From NCBI GenBank assembly GCA_963741305.1, contig CAVUHL010000003.1, positions 5,146,001-5,210,000 of the forward strand: a stretch of DNA of 64,000 nucleotides, given 5' to 3'. Source of the DNA: DATMER01 sp963741305 (GTDB lineage Bacteria > Acidobacteriota > Thermoanaerobaculia > Multivoradales > UBA5704). This document shows positions 23,191 to 31,257 of the stretch, one piece after another; within the stretch, counting starts at the first letter, position 1, and each line of letters starts with the position of its first letter. The position numbers and the translations under genes were made by a program. The notes under the pieces are model-generated. The model saw only the letters and a list, made by a program, of their open reading frames with translations, searched no databases and was not told where the DNA came from.

Positions 23191-25330
23191 CCGTAGCCTC
23201 TTCCGGCAGCGCCATCTTTCCTTCCGCAAGCGCTTCCACGGTCGCGGTGGGGCCGACCAGGATGAACTGGTCCCCCTCCTCGAAGACCGTGTCACCTGTC
23301 GGGACTACCACCTCGTCCCCGGCGCGGGAGGAGCGGCGGCGGATCTCCAGCACGCGGGCGCCCAGGGTCTGGGGCAGCTTCGCCTCCGCCAGCGTCTTGC
23401 CGATCAGGGCCGCGGGCACCGGGACCAGCCGCACCGAAAAGTCCGGCGGCAGGTGGACGTAATCCCGGCTCGTCTCCTCCCCCTTGCTGGAGACGAACGT
23501 CGCCAGCAGCGCCGGCCGCCCCAGGACCTCCTGGGCATAGACCGCCAGCAGGTCGCGCTTGGCCAGCACCCCCAGGTACCGCCCCTCCGCGTTCACCACC
23601 GGAAGCCGCTCGTACTCGCTCTGGGCGAAGGACTCCGTGGCCCGGTGCAGCCGCTCGTCGTTGCGGATCGACCGCTCGACCGGCAGCATCAAGTCGTGCG
23701 CCAACACCGCAGTCAGCGTATCCGGACTCTCCAGCATGTGCTTGATGTCGTGCAGCGAGACCACGCCTTGGAGCTTGCCGTCCGGACCCACCACGAACAG
23801 GCGCTCGCGGTTGGTGGATAGGAACTTGTCCACCACCCTGCTGTAGGGGTCGCCCGGCCTCAGGATGTCCGGGTCCTCCTGCAGGAGGGCCTCGACGGTC
23901 AGGCCGGCGAGCACCGCCTCCTCCATGCGCCAGGGCAGCTCGATCCCCTTGTGCCTCAGCGCCTCGGTGTAGATCGAGTAGCGCCGGAGCCGGCGCGACA
24001 GGAAGCTCGAAATGATCGAGGCGACCATCAGCGGCAGGATCAGGTCGTAGTTGCCGGTGAACTCGAAGACGATCAGGATGGCGCTGATCGGCGCATGGCT
24101 CGTGCCCGCGGCGATGGCCGCCATCCCCACCGCCGCATAGGCGCCGTAAGAAGAGGCGATCTCCGGCCACAGGCCGTGCACCGAGAAGCCGTAGGCCCCG
24201 CCGACCAGGGCACCGAAGAAGAGGGATGGGGTGAAGAGCCCGCCCGCTCCGCCGCAGCCCGTGGTGATCGCGGTCGCCAGCAGCTTGGCGGCCGCCAGGC
24301 CGAGCAGGAAGAGGACCGTGAGCTCTTCAGGCAGAGGCAGCCGCTCAGGCAGCTTGAGCTCGCCCGTGAGCGCCATGTTGATTACGTCGGTGCCGCCTCC
24401 GAGCACGTGGGGGACCCAGAGGGCCAGCAGGCCGACCAGGGTCATCCCCACCATCGGCTTCAGCGGATCGGGCAGGAAGCGCATCGACCTGAAAAAGCCC
24501 CGGCCGAGCCGCACCCCGAGCACGAACAGCACCGAGGCCAGGCCGCAGACGACCCCCAGACCCACGTACGGCACGAGCTCCCAGGTGCTCACCAGGGTGT
24601 AGCCGGGCGCGGCATAGAGGTGGACATTGCCTGAGATCGCGCGCGAGATCAGGGTGGAGATCACCGACGAGACGACGATGGGACCGAAGATGTCCAGGGC
24701 GAAGTTGCCGAGCACCACCTCCATGGCGAAGAGGGCGCCCCCGACGGGGATGTTGTAGGCCGCCGCGAGGCCCGCCGCGGCTCCACACCCCACCAGGACC
24801 TTGAGCCGGTGCGGCTGCATGCCGAGCCGCGATCCCAGCCAGGAAGAGATCATCGCGCCCAGCCGGATCAGCGGGCCTTCGCGCCCGAGCGAGCCGCCGC
24901 TGCCCACCGTCGCGATGGCGGCGAGCGCGTTCGCGAGCACCGGCTTCGGCGGCACCCGGCCTCCTGACAGGGCCACCGCCTCGATCAGCGCTGCCATGCC
25001 GCCACCCCCGGCCTTCTGGCGGGTCGCCCAGTCGATCAGCCCGACGAGCAGGCCGCCGAAGGCGAGCACGGCCACCACCCACCAGTCCGGCACCTGGCGG
25101 GCGGCTTCCAGGATGCTATCCGGCGATCTCCAAAGGGCGCTCTGGAAGAGGCGGATCAGGGTATGAACGAGGGCGCCGAGCAGGCCGGCGACCACGCCCA
25201 CCAGGACGATCAGGAAGAAAAAGACACGGTCGTCGCGCGTGGCGAGACCGAAACGCCGGGCCAGGGTGAAATCCAGGGAGCGGACCCACTCCCGCAGGCG
25301 TCCAAACCAAGCCGCGGAGCGTGCCGTCAT
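23183..25330 (-). CDS. ClC-type chloride channel/antiporter with CBS and TrkA-C domains
   Basis: 715 residues. The membrane domain (about 35-450) shows the ClC ion-path signatures GSGGSLGREGP (with the gating Glu near residue 150) and GGLFTPSLFFGALVGG. Presence of the gating Glu fits a proton-coupled antiporter rather than a pure channel. It is followed by a pair of CBS domains (about 480-615, with FVVGPDGKLQGVVSLHD and LPVVNAEGRYLGVLAK) and a C-terminal TrkA-C/RCK-C domain (VRLVPVPAALIGKTL...ILVGPTATVE). The cytoplasmic domains probably sense nucleotides. The first residue of the pore signature is GSGGS instead of GSGIP, as in some bacterial branches. Confidence 0.92.
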   Translation of the reverse strand: MTARSAAWFGRLREWVRSLDFTLARRFGLATRDDRVFFFLIVLVGVVAGLLGALVHTLIRLFQSALWRSPDSILEAARQVPDWWVVAVLAFGGLLVGLIDWATRQKAGGGGMAALIEAVALSGGRVPPKPVLANALAAIATVGSGGSLGREGPLIRLGAMISSWLGSRLGMQPHRLKVLVGCGAAAGLAAAYNIPVGGALFAMEVVLGNFALDIFGPIVVSSVISTLISRAISGNVHLYAAPGYTLVSTWELVPYVGLGVVCGLASVLFVLGVRLGRGFFRSMRFLPDPLKPMVGMTLVGLLALWVPHVLGGGTDVINMALTGELKLPERLPLPEELTVLFLLGLAAAKLLATAITTGCGGAGGLFTPSLFFGALVGGAYGFSVHGLWPEIASSYGAYAAVGMAAIAAGTSHAPISAILIVFEFTGNYDLILPLMVASIISSFLSRRLRRYSIYTEALRHKGIELPWRMEEAVLAGLTVEALLQEDPDILRPGDPYSRVVDKFLSTNRERLFVVGPDGKLQGVVSLHDIKHMLESPDTLTAVLAHDLMLPVERSIRNDERLHRATESFAQSEYERLPVVNAEGRYLGVLAKRDLLAVYAQEVLGRPALLATFVSSKGEETSRDYVHLPPDFSVRLVPVPAALIGKTLAEAKLPQTLGARVLEIRRRSSRAGDEVVVPTGDTVFEEGDQFILVGPTATVEALAEGKMALPEEATVG

Positions 25331-25363
25331 GAAAAGGACTGTATCAGGCGGATCGCTCCGAAA

Positions 25364-25408
25364 GCTCCCTCTCCCCCGGAACGGGGGAGAGGGATGGGGA
25401 GAGGGGGA
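25364..25408. repeat. CCCTCTCCC palindromic repeat
   Basis: GCTCCCTCTCCCCCGG-aa-CGGGGGAGAGGG plus a following GGGGAGAGGGGG. Member of the dispersed family. It lies between the ClC start and the candidate RNA promoter. Confidence 0.7.
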
Positions 25409-25428
25409 ATGGGATCAATCTTGGCCTG

Positions 25429-25457
25429 TTCCATAAATATGCCAAATGGCGTATAGT
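25429..25457 (+). promoter_or_regulatory. Promoter of the candidate structured RNA
   Basis: TTCCAT (25429-25434), a 17-bp spacer, then TATAGT (25452-25457). The -10 matches five of six consensus positions and the -35 is moderate. The spacer and -35 are AT-rich, a striking contrast with the surrounding high-GC sequence. The expected start is near 25463, exactly where the closing stem of the candidate RNA begins. Confidence 0.6.
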
Positions 25458-25461
25458 CCGT

Positions 25462-25630
25462 CTCGTAGGTCGCGCCTTATGAGGCGACCGTAGGCAGGCC
25501 TTCCGGGGACCCGCCGACGAGCGTCCGCCGTCGGTACACAGGAGTCCTCATGGCGGAAGTCTCGCCCCGCGGTACCAACCTTCCTCCGAGCGTCAAGAAC
25601 CAAGGGGACCGGGAAACCGGTCCCCTTCGA
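25462..25630 (+). ncRNA. Candidate structured non-coding RNA, about 165 nt
   Basis: No convincing gene lies here, yet the sequence is highly foldable. An 8-bp closing stem (25462-25469 with 25583-25590, one mismatch) encloses a CGCCT-tatg-AGGCG hairpin (25473-25486) and a CCGACG/CGTCGG hairpin (25514-25534). It ends with an 11-bp stem capped by a GAAA tetraloop (25602-25627). The GAAA loop is on the plus strand, as is the promoter. It is flanked by minus-strand genes on both sides, so it is not their leader. The size is in the 6S range, but I cannot assign it to 6S or any named motif. The end lacks a strong T-run. Confidence 0.5.
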
Positions 25631-25641
25631 CTTTCCAGGCC

Positions 25642-26856
25642 CTACGCCCCCCGGCGCGAGGCGATCTCGGCCACCTCGGCCACGTCGGTACGCCGCCGCA
25701 TCTTCCGCGCCCCGGCAGACACCGTGGTCGCGGCCAGGGCCGCGCGCGTCGCCTCGGAGCGCTTCTGGCCCATCAGCCGGGCGTAGACCGACAGCGCCTG
25801 CCCCACCACCTGGTCCATGTTGTAGTACTTGTAGGTGGCGAGCCGGCCCACGAAGAGCACGTCCGAGGTGGCCTCGGCCAGCGCCTGGTACTTCTTATAA
25901 AGCTCGGCGTTCTCAGGCCGTGGCACGGGGTAGTACGGGTCCCCCTCCGCCTGCGGGAACTCGTAGACGAGCGTGCTCTTGGTCGGGTGCTCCTGGCCGG
26001 TGAGGCGCTTGAACTCCGTCACACGGGTGTAGAGGTGCTCGTTCGGGTAGTTGACCACGGCCACCGGCTGCGCCCACTCCTGGTTGACCGTCCGGAAGTC
26101 GAAGCGGAGCGAGCGGTACGGCAGCTTGCCGTAGCGGTAGTCGAAGTACTCGTCCACCGGCCCGGTGAAGATCAGCTTGCCGTACGCGACCTCGTCCTTG
26201 ACCTCGTGATAGTCGCAGTTCAGGAGGATCTTGATGTTGGGATGATCGAGCATGTTCTCGAACATCCGGGTGTAGCCCTTCTGCGGCATGGCCTGGTAGG
26301 TGTCCGTGAAGTAGCGGTCGTCACGGTTGTTGCGCACCGGCACCCGCGAGGTCACCATGGCGTCGAGCTGCGACGGGTCGAGCCCCCACTGCTTGCGGGT
26401 ATAGCCGCGGAAGAACTTCTCGTAGAGCTCCCGGCCCACGCGCGCGACGACCACGTCCTCCGAGGTGCGGATAGCCTCCCGTTCCTCGGCGAGCGAAGCG
26501 AAGAAGGCCTCCACCTCCATGCTGTTGAGCTTGAGCCCGTAAAGCTGGTTGATGGTGTCCAGGTTGATCGGGATCGGCACGAGCTGGCCATCCACGCTCG
26601 CCCGCACCCGGTGCTCGTACGGGCGCCACTCGGTGAACTCGGAGAGGTACTCGAACACCTCCTTCGAGTTGGTGTGGAAGATGTGGGGACCGTACTTGTG
26701 GATCAGGATGCCCGCGTCGTCGTAGCAGTCGTAGGCATTCCCTCCGATATGGGGGCGGCGGTCCACGAGGAGGACCTTCTTGCCCGCGCCCCGCGCCAGC
26801 CGCTCGGCCAGGACGCTTCCCGCGTACCCCGCGCCGACAATCAAGTAATCGAACAT
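25642..26856 (-). CDS. glf: UDP-galactopyranose mutase
   Basis: 404 residues from ATG 26856, with AGGAG upstream. An N-terminal FAD-binding dinucleotide fold starts FDYLIVGAGYAGSVLAERLA, followed by RRPHIGGNAYD and the family signature KYGPHIFHTN. The middle holds KQWGLDP and the substrate Arg/Tyr region; the C-terminal FAD loop is FVGRLATYKYYNMDQVV. It converts UDP-galactopyranose to UDP-galactofuranose, the donor for galactofuranose in surface glycans. The C-terminus has a short basic tail. It is third in an operon with a glycosyltransferase and a glycoside-hydrolase-like gene. An upstream extension of the frame to 27396 overlaps the preceding gene and is rejected. Confidence 0.95.
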   Translation of the reverse strand: MFDYLIVGAGYAGSVLAERLARGAGKKVLLVDRRPHIGGNAYDCYDDAGILIHKYGPHIFHTNSKEVFEYLSEFTEWRPYEHRVRASVDGQLVPIPINLDTINQLYGLKLNSMEVEAFFASLAEEREAIRTSEDVVVARVGRELYEKFFRGYTRKQWGLDPSQLDAMVTSRVPVRNNRDDRYFTDTYQAMPQKGYTRMFENMLDHPNIKILLNCDYHEVKDEVAYGKLIFTGPVDEYFDYRYGKLPYRSLRFDFRTVNQEWAQPVAVVNYPNEHLYTRVTEFKRLTGQEHPTKSTLVYEFPQAEGDPYYPVPRPENAELYKKYQALAEATSDVLFVGRLATYKYYNMDQVVGQALSVYARLMGQKRSEATRAALAATTVSAGARKMRRRTDVAEVAEIASRRGA

Positions 26857-26924
26857 CGAACCGGCTCCTTTCAGAGTTAACCAAATCACCGCAAGCTTCG
26901 GAGCTTGGAAGTCAAAAGCAAAAT

Positions 26925-28118
26925 TCAAAGAACAGGCAGATCCCGGCGTGGGCCCTCCCGCCGCGAAGCGACGGCCGCGTCGATCAGATCCGACATCTCC
27001 CGCCACGTGCGGCTCCAGGAGCCGTGGGACAGGAACTCGTCCACCCGTTCCAGCCAGCCTTCGCCGTAACCGGACAGGGCACGCTCGATGGCTGCGACGA
27101 ACTCCTCGGGGCCATCGGCAATCTCCACCATCCCCTCTTCGCCGTAGGGCTTGACCACGTCGCGGACCGGCGTCGACACCACGGGCCGGCCGCCGGCCAG
27201 GTACTCCGGGGTCTTGGTGGGGCTGATGAAGCGGGTCGATTCGTTCTGCGCGAAGGGCATCAGTGCCACGTCCCAGCCCGACAGATAGAGCGGCAGGTCG
27301 GCGTAGCCCTTCATGCCGAGGTAGTGGAGGTTGGCGCGCCGCGGCAGGCCCTCGGGATCGATCTTGACCACGGGGCCGACCATGACGATCTGCCAATCCG
27401 GGCGGGCGTCGGCCACGGCGGCGACGAGGTCCAGGTCCAGGCGCTCGTCGATGACCCCGAAGTAGCCCATGCGCGGGCGCGGCAGGGCGGCCTGGTCGGC
27501 TGGCTCCGAGCAGGCCTCGCGCGCCTGGCGGAAGTGCTCGGCCTCGATGCTGCTCGGGAAAGGATAGACCCGCGGGTGGCGCTCGCGCTTGGCCTCGTAC
27601 AGGCTCTGGCCGCCGGTGAAGACGAGGTCGGCGGCGGCGAGGAGCTTCGCCTCGCGCTCCAGCAGCGGCAGCGGCGCGCCGCGGAAGAGCGATAGCTCGT
27701 CCATGCAGTCGTAGACCACCCCCAGCGGCTCCAGCCCCTCGGCGCAGGGGATCGCCATGGGCGTGTAGTACCAGAGGACGTACTCGGCGACCTCGTGCTG
27801 CTCGAGCATCTCGCGCAGCAGCTCGCCCTGGGCGGCCTCGGCCTGCCCGGGGGAGAGCCCGTGAGGCAGATGGGGCACCGCAACCCGGACGCCTCCCTGC
27901 CTCTCGCTCACTTCAAGCCTCGGCTCCGTATGCTCCCAGATCGGCTCTTCCACGAAGAACACCCGGCGGTCGCGGGCGAAGCGGCTCATCAGATGCTGCG
28001 GGCGCTGCCAGACGAAATCCCAGCGCAGGTGGGAGAGGCAGATGAGGTCCGGCCTCGTGCCGGACCTGCCTGCAGCGAGGCCGCGGGCGGGAACAGGTCG
28101 GTCGTCAGAAAGTTGCAT
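26925..28118 (-). CDS. Family 1-type glycosyltransferase in glf operon
   Basis: 397 residues from ATG 28118, overlapping the stop of the upstream gene. A GT-B fold is suggested: the N-terminal domain has WDFVWQRPQHLMSR, the hinge has VVYDCMDEL and the C-terminal domain has RMGYFGVIDERLD. The nucleotide-sugar region is SPTKTPEYLAGGRPVVSTP, with its E/Y/P pattern. The WQRPQHL motif is typical of a family of galactofuranosyl-type or exopolysaccharide transferases found beside glf. Acceptor and linkage are unknown. It is cytoplasmic, without a signal or membrane helix. Confidence 0.82.
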   Translation of the reverse strand: MQLSDDRPVPARGLAAGRSGTRPDLICLSHLRWDFVWQRPQHLMSRFARDRRVFFVEEPIWEHTEPRLEVSERQGGVRVAVPHLPHGLSPGQAEAAQGELLREMLEQHEVAEYVLWYYTPMAIPCAEGLEPLGVVYDCMDELSLFRGAPLPLLEREAKLLAAADLVFTGGQSLYEAKRERHPRVYPFPSSIEAEHFRQAREACSEPADQAALPRPRMGYFGVIDERLDLDLVAAVADARPDWQIVMVGPVVKIDPEGLPRRANLHYLGMKGYADLPLYLSGWDVALMPFAQNESTRFISPTKTPEYLAGGRPVVSTPVRDVVKPYGEEGMVEIADGPEEFVAAIERALSGYGEGWLERVDEFLSHGSWSRTWREMSDLIDAAVASRREGPRRDLPVL

Positions 28119-29307
28119 GCTCGTTCTCCTCGTCCGGCACGCGCTCCGCGTCCGGAGAATTGCCTTCTTCAAGATTCGATGGTATTTGCCGCGGTATTTG
28201 CCCCATCAAGCGGGCCTGGCGCTCCAGCTCCTTCGCCAGGGGCCAACAGGTCTCCCGGTGCCCTTCGGGGGTCGCAAGGCCCCAGAGGCCGGTTTCGCAG
28301 TGGCGGTCGTCGTCCCAGCCGGGGTAGTCCAGGATCGGGTAGAGGCAGATCCCCTCGACCGGCACGCCGGCGCTCCGGGCCGCCCGTACCTCTTCCGCCA
28401 CGTACCTCAGCCAGAGCGCGCGGTCTCTTCCTTGTGCGCCGGTCTCGGACACCATCACGGGCCGACCGTAACGCTCCCAAACCTCCGCCAGGATCTGGCG
28501 GAAGGGCCGGTACCGGGGATCGTCCCGCCCGATCCCCGGCCCGTCGAGCACCCACTGGTTGTTCGGGTAGTAGTTCACGCCGACCACGTCCAGATAGCGC
28601 TCGTCGCCCCCGAGCTGCGGCCAGAGCTGTCCGGCCAGCATGTCGAAGGCCTGGAACTGCGCCAGCCGGTGGCCCTCGGTGTCCTTGCGCGCCCCGCGGG
28701 CCGGGTTGCGCACGATGTGGATGGCCGGCTCGGCATGGAGGATCCGCGCCCGCGGGTCGACGCTCCAGATGGCGTCGATGGCGGCCAGGCTCGCCCGCAC
28801 GAGCTGCACCTTGAGCTCGAAGCCCCGATCGGTGGCAAAAGGGTTCAGGTACGCCACGTCGCCGCCGGCCCACGACCAGAAGGAAATCTCGTTGACCGGG
28901 CAGTAGGCCGCCGGCTCGTCCGTCTCCGCCGCGGCCTCTTCCTTGATCACCCGCGCCACCGCCCGGGCATACTCGGCGAAACGGTCCACGAACTCGGGGC
29001 CGAAGATGTCGAGCCCCTCGGGCCAGCCGTAGTGGCAGAGGTCCCAGATGACCTGAACGCCCGCCTTGCGCGCGGCCCGCACCATGGGGAGCAGGCTCCC
29101 GAAGTCGTAGCGGCCCGGCGAGCGCTCCACCAGGTGCCAGCGCACCCCGTCCCGGGCGGTGCCGATCCCCACCTGCCGCAGCCGCGAATAGTCCGGCTGG
29201 GCGAAATGGTCGTGCCGGGTAGCCGCCACGAGATCGAGCCTCCTGCCGTCACTTCTCCTATGGCAGGAGCACTCGAAGCCTGCGATCCAGAAAGTCTTGT
29301 TTAGCAC
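28105..29307 (-). CDS. Glycoside hydrolase-like TIM-barrel protein
   Basis: 400 residues from GTG 29307; a TTG at 29349 would add 14 residues. Similar to GH1/GH-A clan proteins: catalytic acid Glu in CPVNEISFW and nucleophile Glu in VSETGAQG, at barrel strands 4 and 7. LCHYGWPEG matches the strand-3 region of the COG2723 group. No signal peptide is seen, so it would act in the cytosol, which fits a biosynthetic or trimming role rather than nutrition. It is first in the operon with the glycosyltransferase and glf. The C-terminal 35 residues are charged and unconserved-looking. The divergent partner is the first secreted peptide gene, 152 bp away. Confidence 0.8.
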   Translation of the reverse strand: MLNKTFWIAGFECSCHRRSDGRRLDLVAATRHDHFAQPDYSRLRQVGIGTARDGVRWHLVERSPGRYDFGSLLPMVRAARKAGVQVIWDLCHYGWPEGLDIFGPEFVDRFAEYARAVARVIKEEAAAETDEPAAYCPVNEISFWSWAGGDVAYLNPFATDRGFELKVQLVRASLAAIDAIWSVDPRARILHAEPAIHIVRNPARGARKDTEGHRLAQFQAFDMLAGQLWPQLGGDERYLDVVGVNYYPNNQWVLDGPGIGRDDPRYRPFRQILAEVWERYGRPVMVSETGAQGRDRALWLRYVAEEVRAARSAGVPVEGICLYPILDYPGWDDDRHCETGLWGLATPEGHRETCWPLAKELERQARLMGQIPRQIPSNLEEGNSPDAERVPDEENEHATF

Positions 29308-29459
29308 TTGGTCCGTCTTCGCCTCTCGCTCGCCCTCACATAGCTGCAAAATAGAGACCAGCTCTCCGCGCGCTGTGTTCCAGCACCTTTTTGAATAGGG
29401 CCAGGCACACCGGCGGCCAATGGCGGCAGCCTGGATGGCTTGGCTAGAGAGGGAGATTC

Positions 29460-29678
29460 ATGTCTCATCCGAACTTCAGGAGCATCGCCAGGGCCTTGGT
29501 CATCCTTGCCATGGTCTCGCTCGCGCCGCCCCCGGCGCAGGCAAGGGAGACCGGCTGGCGCGGTCTTGGACAGGTTGGGCAACTCGAGCTTCGCGGGTTC
29601 CTCGGCAAATTCCAGAACGCGCTGCGCCGCCTTTTCGACCTCTCCCGAGGGGGGATGGACCCCAACGGCGAGAGTTGA
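29460..29678 (+). CDS. Short secreted peptide precursor ending MDPNGES
   Basis: 72 residues from ATG 29460, with GAGAGGGAG upstream. An N-terminal signal (about 1-29, hydrophobic core ARALVILAMVSLA, then APPPAQA as a possible cleavage site) precedes a basic amphipathic middle (LRGFLGKFQNALRRLFDLS) and a C-terminal GGMDPNGES. The other peptide gene at 35733 ends SIDPNG, and both are followed by a zinc-finger/TPR gene on the same strand. I know no named family for it. A role as an exported signal or ligand for the TPR protein is inference. Confidence 0.6.
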   Translation: MSHPNFRSIARALVILAMVSLAPPPAQARETGWRGLGQVGQLELRGFLGKFQNALRRLFDLSRGGMDPNGES

Positions 29679-29741
29679 TGGAGATGAAATCAACTCCGGT
29701 GTCCATTTTTCGGCCGCTGTGGCAACTTACTTCTAAGAGCC

Positions 29742-31088
29742 ATGCGAGAACCCCGTCACCCCGACCGCGGCACGCTGGAGAGTTTCTCCCGCGGCGCGCT
29801 GTCCACGGAGCAGGCCCAGTGGATCGAGGACCACCTGCGCTCGGGCTGCCCCGTGTGCCAGCGCAAGGTGGACGACCTGCTCTCGCAGCTTCAGCCCTCT
29901 GAGGCCTTAGCCCAGGAGGAGCAGGTCTGGAGCCGCCTCCTCGTCAAGCTGGAACACCGCATGGAGCTGATCGCCCGGGAGCGGGCCGCCGCGCCCGGGC
30001 TCGTGGAAGAGCTCCTGGCCCTCCCGCCCGGCGAGCGGGAGGTGCTGCTCCGGTCCGGACGCTTTCAGACGGTCGCGGTCTGCGAGCTGCTGATCGAGCG
30101 CAGCTTCGCCGAGGGGTTTCAGGACCCTGCCCAGGCGCGCGGGCTGGCCGGCCTGGCCGTGCAGGTGGCAGACCGGCTGGACATCCTCCTCTATGGCTGG
30201 TCGGTCGTGCAGGACTTCCGGGCGCGCGCCTGGGCTTACCTTGGCAACGCCCGCCGCCTGGGCTCGGACCTCAAGGGCGCGGAGGAGGCCATCTCCCTCG
30301 CCCAGTCTTTCTCCGAAGAGGGCTCCGCCGATCCACTCGAAGAGGCGAGGATCCTCGACCTCAAGGCCTCCCTGCTCGCCGACCAGGGGCGCCTCGAAGA
30401 GGCCGCGGGGCTGCTCGACGTGGCCGTCGACATCTATGAGGACATCCGGGACACCCACCGGCAGGGGCGCGCCCTGATCTCCAAGGGCCTCTTCCTGTCC
30501 TACGCGGGCCAGCCGGAGCAGAGCCTGGACTGGATTTCCCGGGGCCTGGAGCTGATCCGCGGCGAGCAGGAGCCGCGGCTCGTCCTCATGGCGAACCACA
30601 ACATCGCCTGGTGCCTGACCGACTGCGGCCGGGCGGAGGAAGCCCAACGCCACCTCGACGGCATCCGCCACCTCTACGGCGGGTTTTCCGACCCCTGGAC
30701 CCGGCTGCGCCTCGACTGGCTGGAGGCGCGCATCGCCGCGGGGCTCGGGCGCCGCGAGGAGGCGGAACGAAAGCTCAAAGGGCTCCGCGATGCCTTCGTA
30801 GAACAAAAACTGGGCTATGAAGCCTCGATCGTCACCCTCGACCTCGCGGCCCTCTACCTGGAGCAGGAACGGACCGCGGACGTCCGCCGCCTCGCCGAGG
30901 AGGCGCTGCCCGTGCTGCTCGCCCAAGACATCCACCGCGAGGCCATGGCCGCCCTGATCGCGTTCCAGCAGGCCACGGAGATCGAGCGCGCCACCCCGCG
31001 GATGGTCCAGCAGATCGCCGCCTACCTCAACCGGGCCCGCAAGAACCCGGAGCTGCGGTTCGCAGGCTGGGAGCCGGCAGGCGGGTAG
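29742..31088 (+). CDS. Zinc-finger/TPR regulatory protein 1
   Basis: 448 residues. The N-terminus has the pattern of an anti-sigma zinc finger (zf-HC2): HPDRGTLESF, then His31 in DHLRSGC with Cys36 and Cys39. The rest (about 90-430) is helical, with TPR-like repeats such as GRLEEAAGLLDVAVDIYEDI and GQPEQSLDWISRGLELI. No DNA-binding helix-turn-helix or membrane helix is visible, so it is presumably a cytosolic or membrane-proximal adaptor. It is homologous over most of its length to the gene at 36010. Both stand 63-97 bp after a short secreted-peptide gene. The frame ends cleanly at 31088. Confidence 0.75.
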   Translation: MREPRHPDRGTLESFSRGALSTEQAQWIEDHLRSGCPVCQRKVDDLLSQLQPSEALAQEEQVWSRLLVKLEHRMELIARERAAAPGLVEELLALPPGEREVLLRSGRFQTVAVCELLIERSFAEGFQDPAQARGLAGLAVQVADRLDILLYGWSVVQDFRARAWAYLGNARRLGSDLKGAEEAISLAQSFSEEGSADPLEEARILDLKASLLADQGRLEEAAGLLDVAVDIYEDIRDTHRQGRALISKGLFLSYAGQPEQSLDWISRGLELIRGEQEPRLVLMANHNIAWCLTDCGRAEEAQRHLDGIRHLYGGFSDPWTRLRLDWLEARIAAGLGRREEAERKLKGLRDAFVEQKLGYEASIVTLDLAALYLEQERTADVRRLAEEALPVLLAQDIHREAMAALIAFQQATEIERATPRMVQQIAAYLNRARKNPELRFAGWEPAGG

Positions 31089-31106
31089 ATTTTGCGTGGG
31101 CCGGGT

Positions 31107-31237
31107 AAAAAAAGGACAACAAGGACCCCTAGGACATCAAGGACCCCTAGGGACCTCCCTGTAGGGGCACCCCTTGTGGGTGCCCTCCGGAGGGCGGCCA
31201 CAAGGGCCGCCCCTACAGGTTGTCCTTGATGTCCTTT
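31107..31237. repeat. AAGGAC-type inverted repeat with nested TAGGGGC palindrome
   Basis: The left side has several copies of AAGGAC spaced 10-13 bp, and the right side has the complement (TTGTCCTTGATGTCCTTT), so the whole can fold into a long hairpin. Nested at 31159-31218 is the TAGGGGC palindrome also seen at 12096. The nesting suggests one element inserted in another. The compound element lies between TPR protein 1 and the glycosylase gene. Confidence 0.75.
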
Positions 31238-31257
31238 CCGCTATACTTACGCCCCAC

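Noticed and set aside
25540..25600. T-box leader on the minus strand
   Set aside because: TTGGTACCGCG resembles the T-box motif, but there is no recognisable stem I or specifier loop, and the downstream gene is a ClC antiporter. The GAAA tetraloop and promoter point to the plus strand.
25550..25786. Plus-strand small ORF of 78 codons
   Set aside because: It has an AGGAG site but runs antisense into glf, and its sequence is Arg/Ala-rich without motif. The structured RNA explains the region better.
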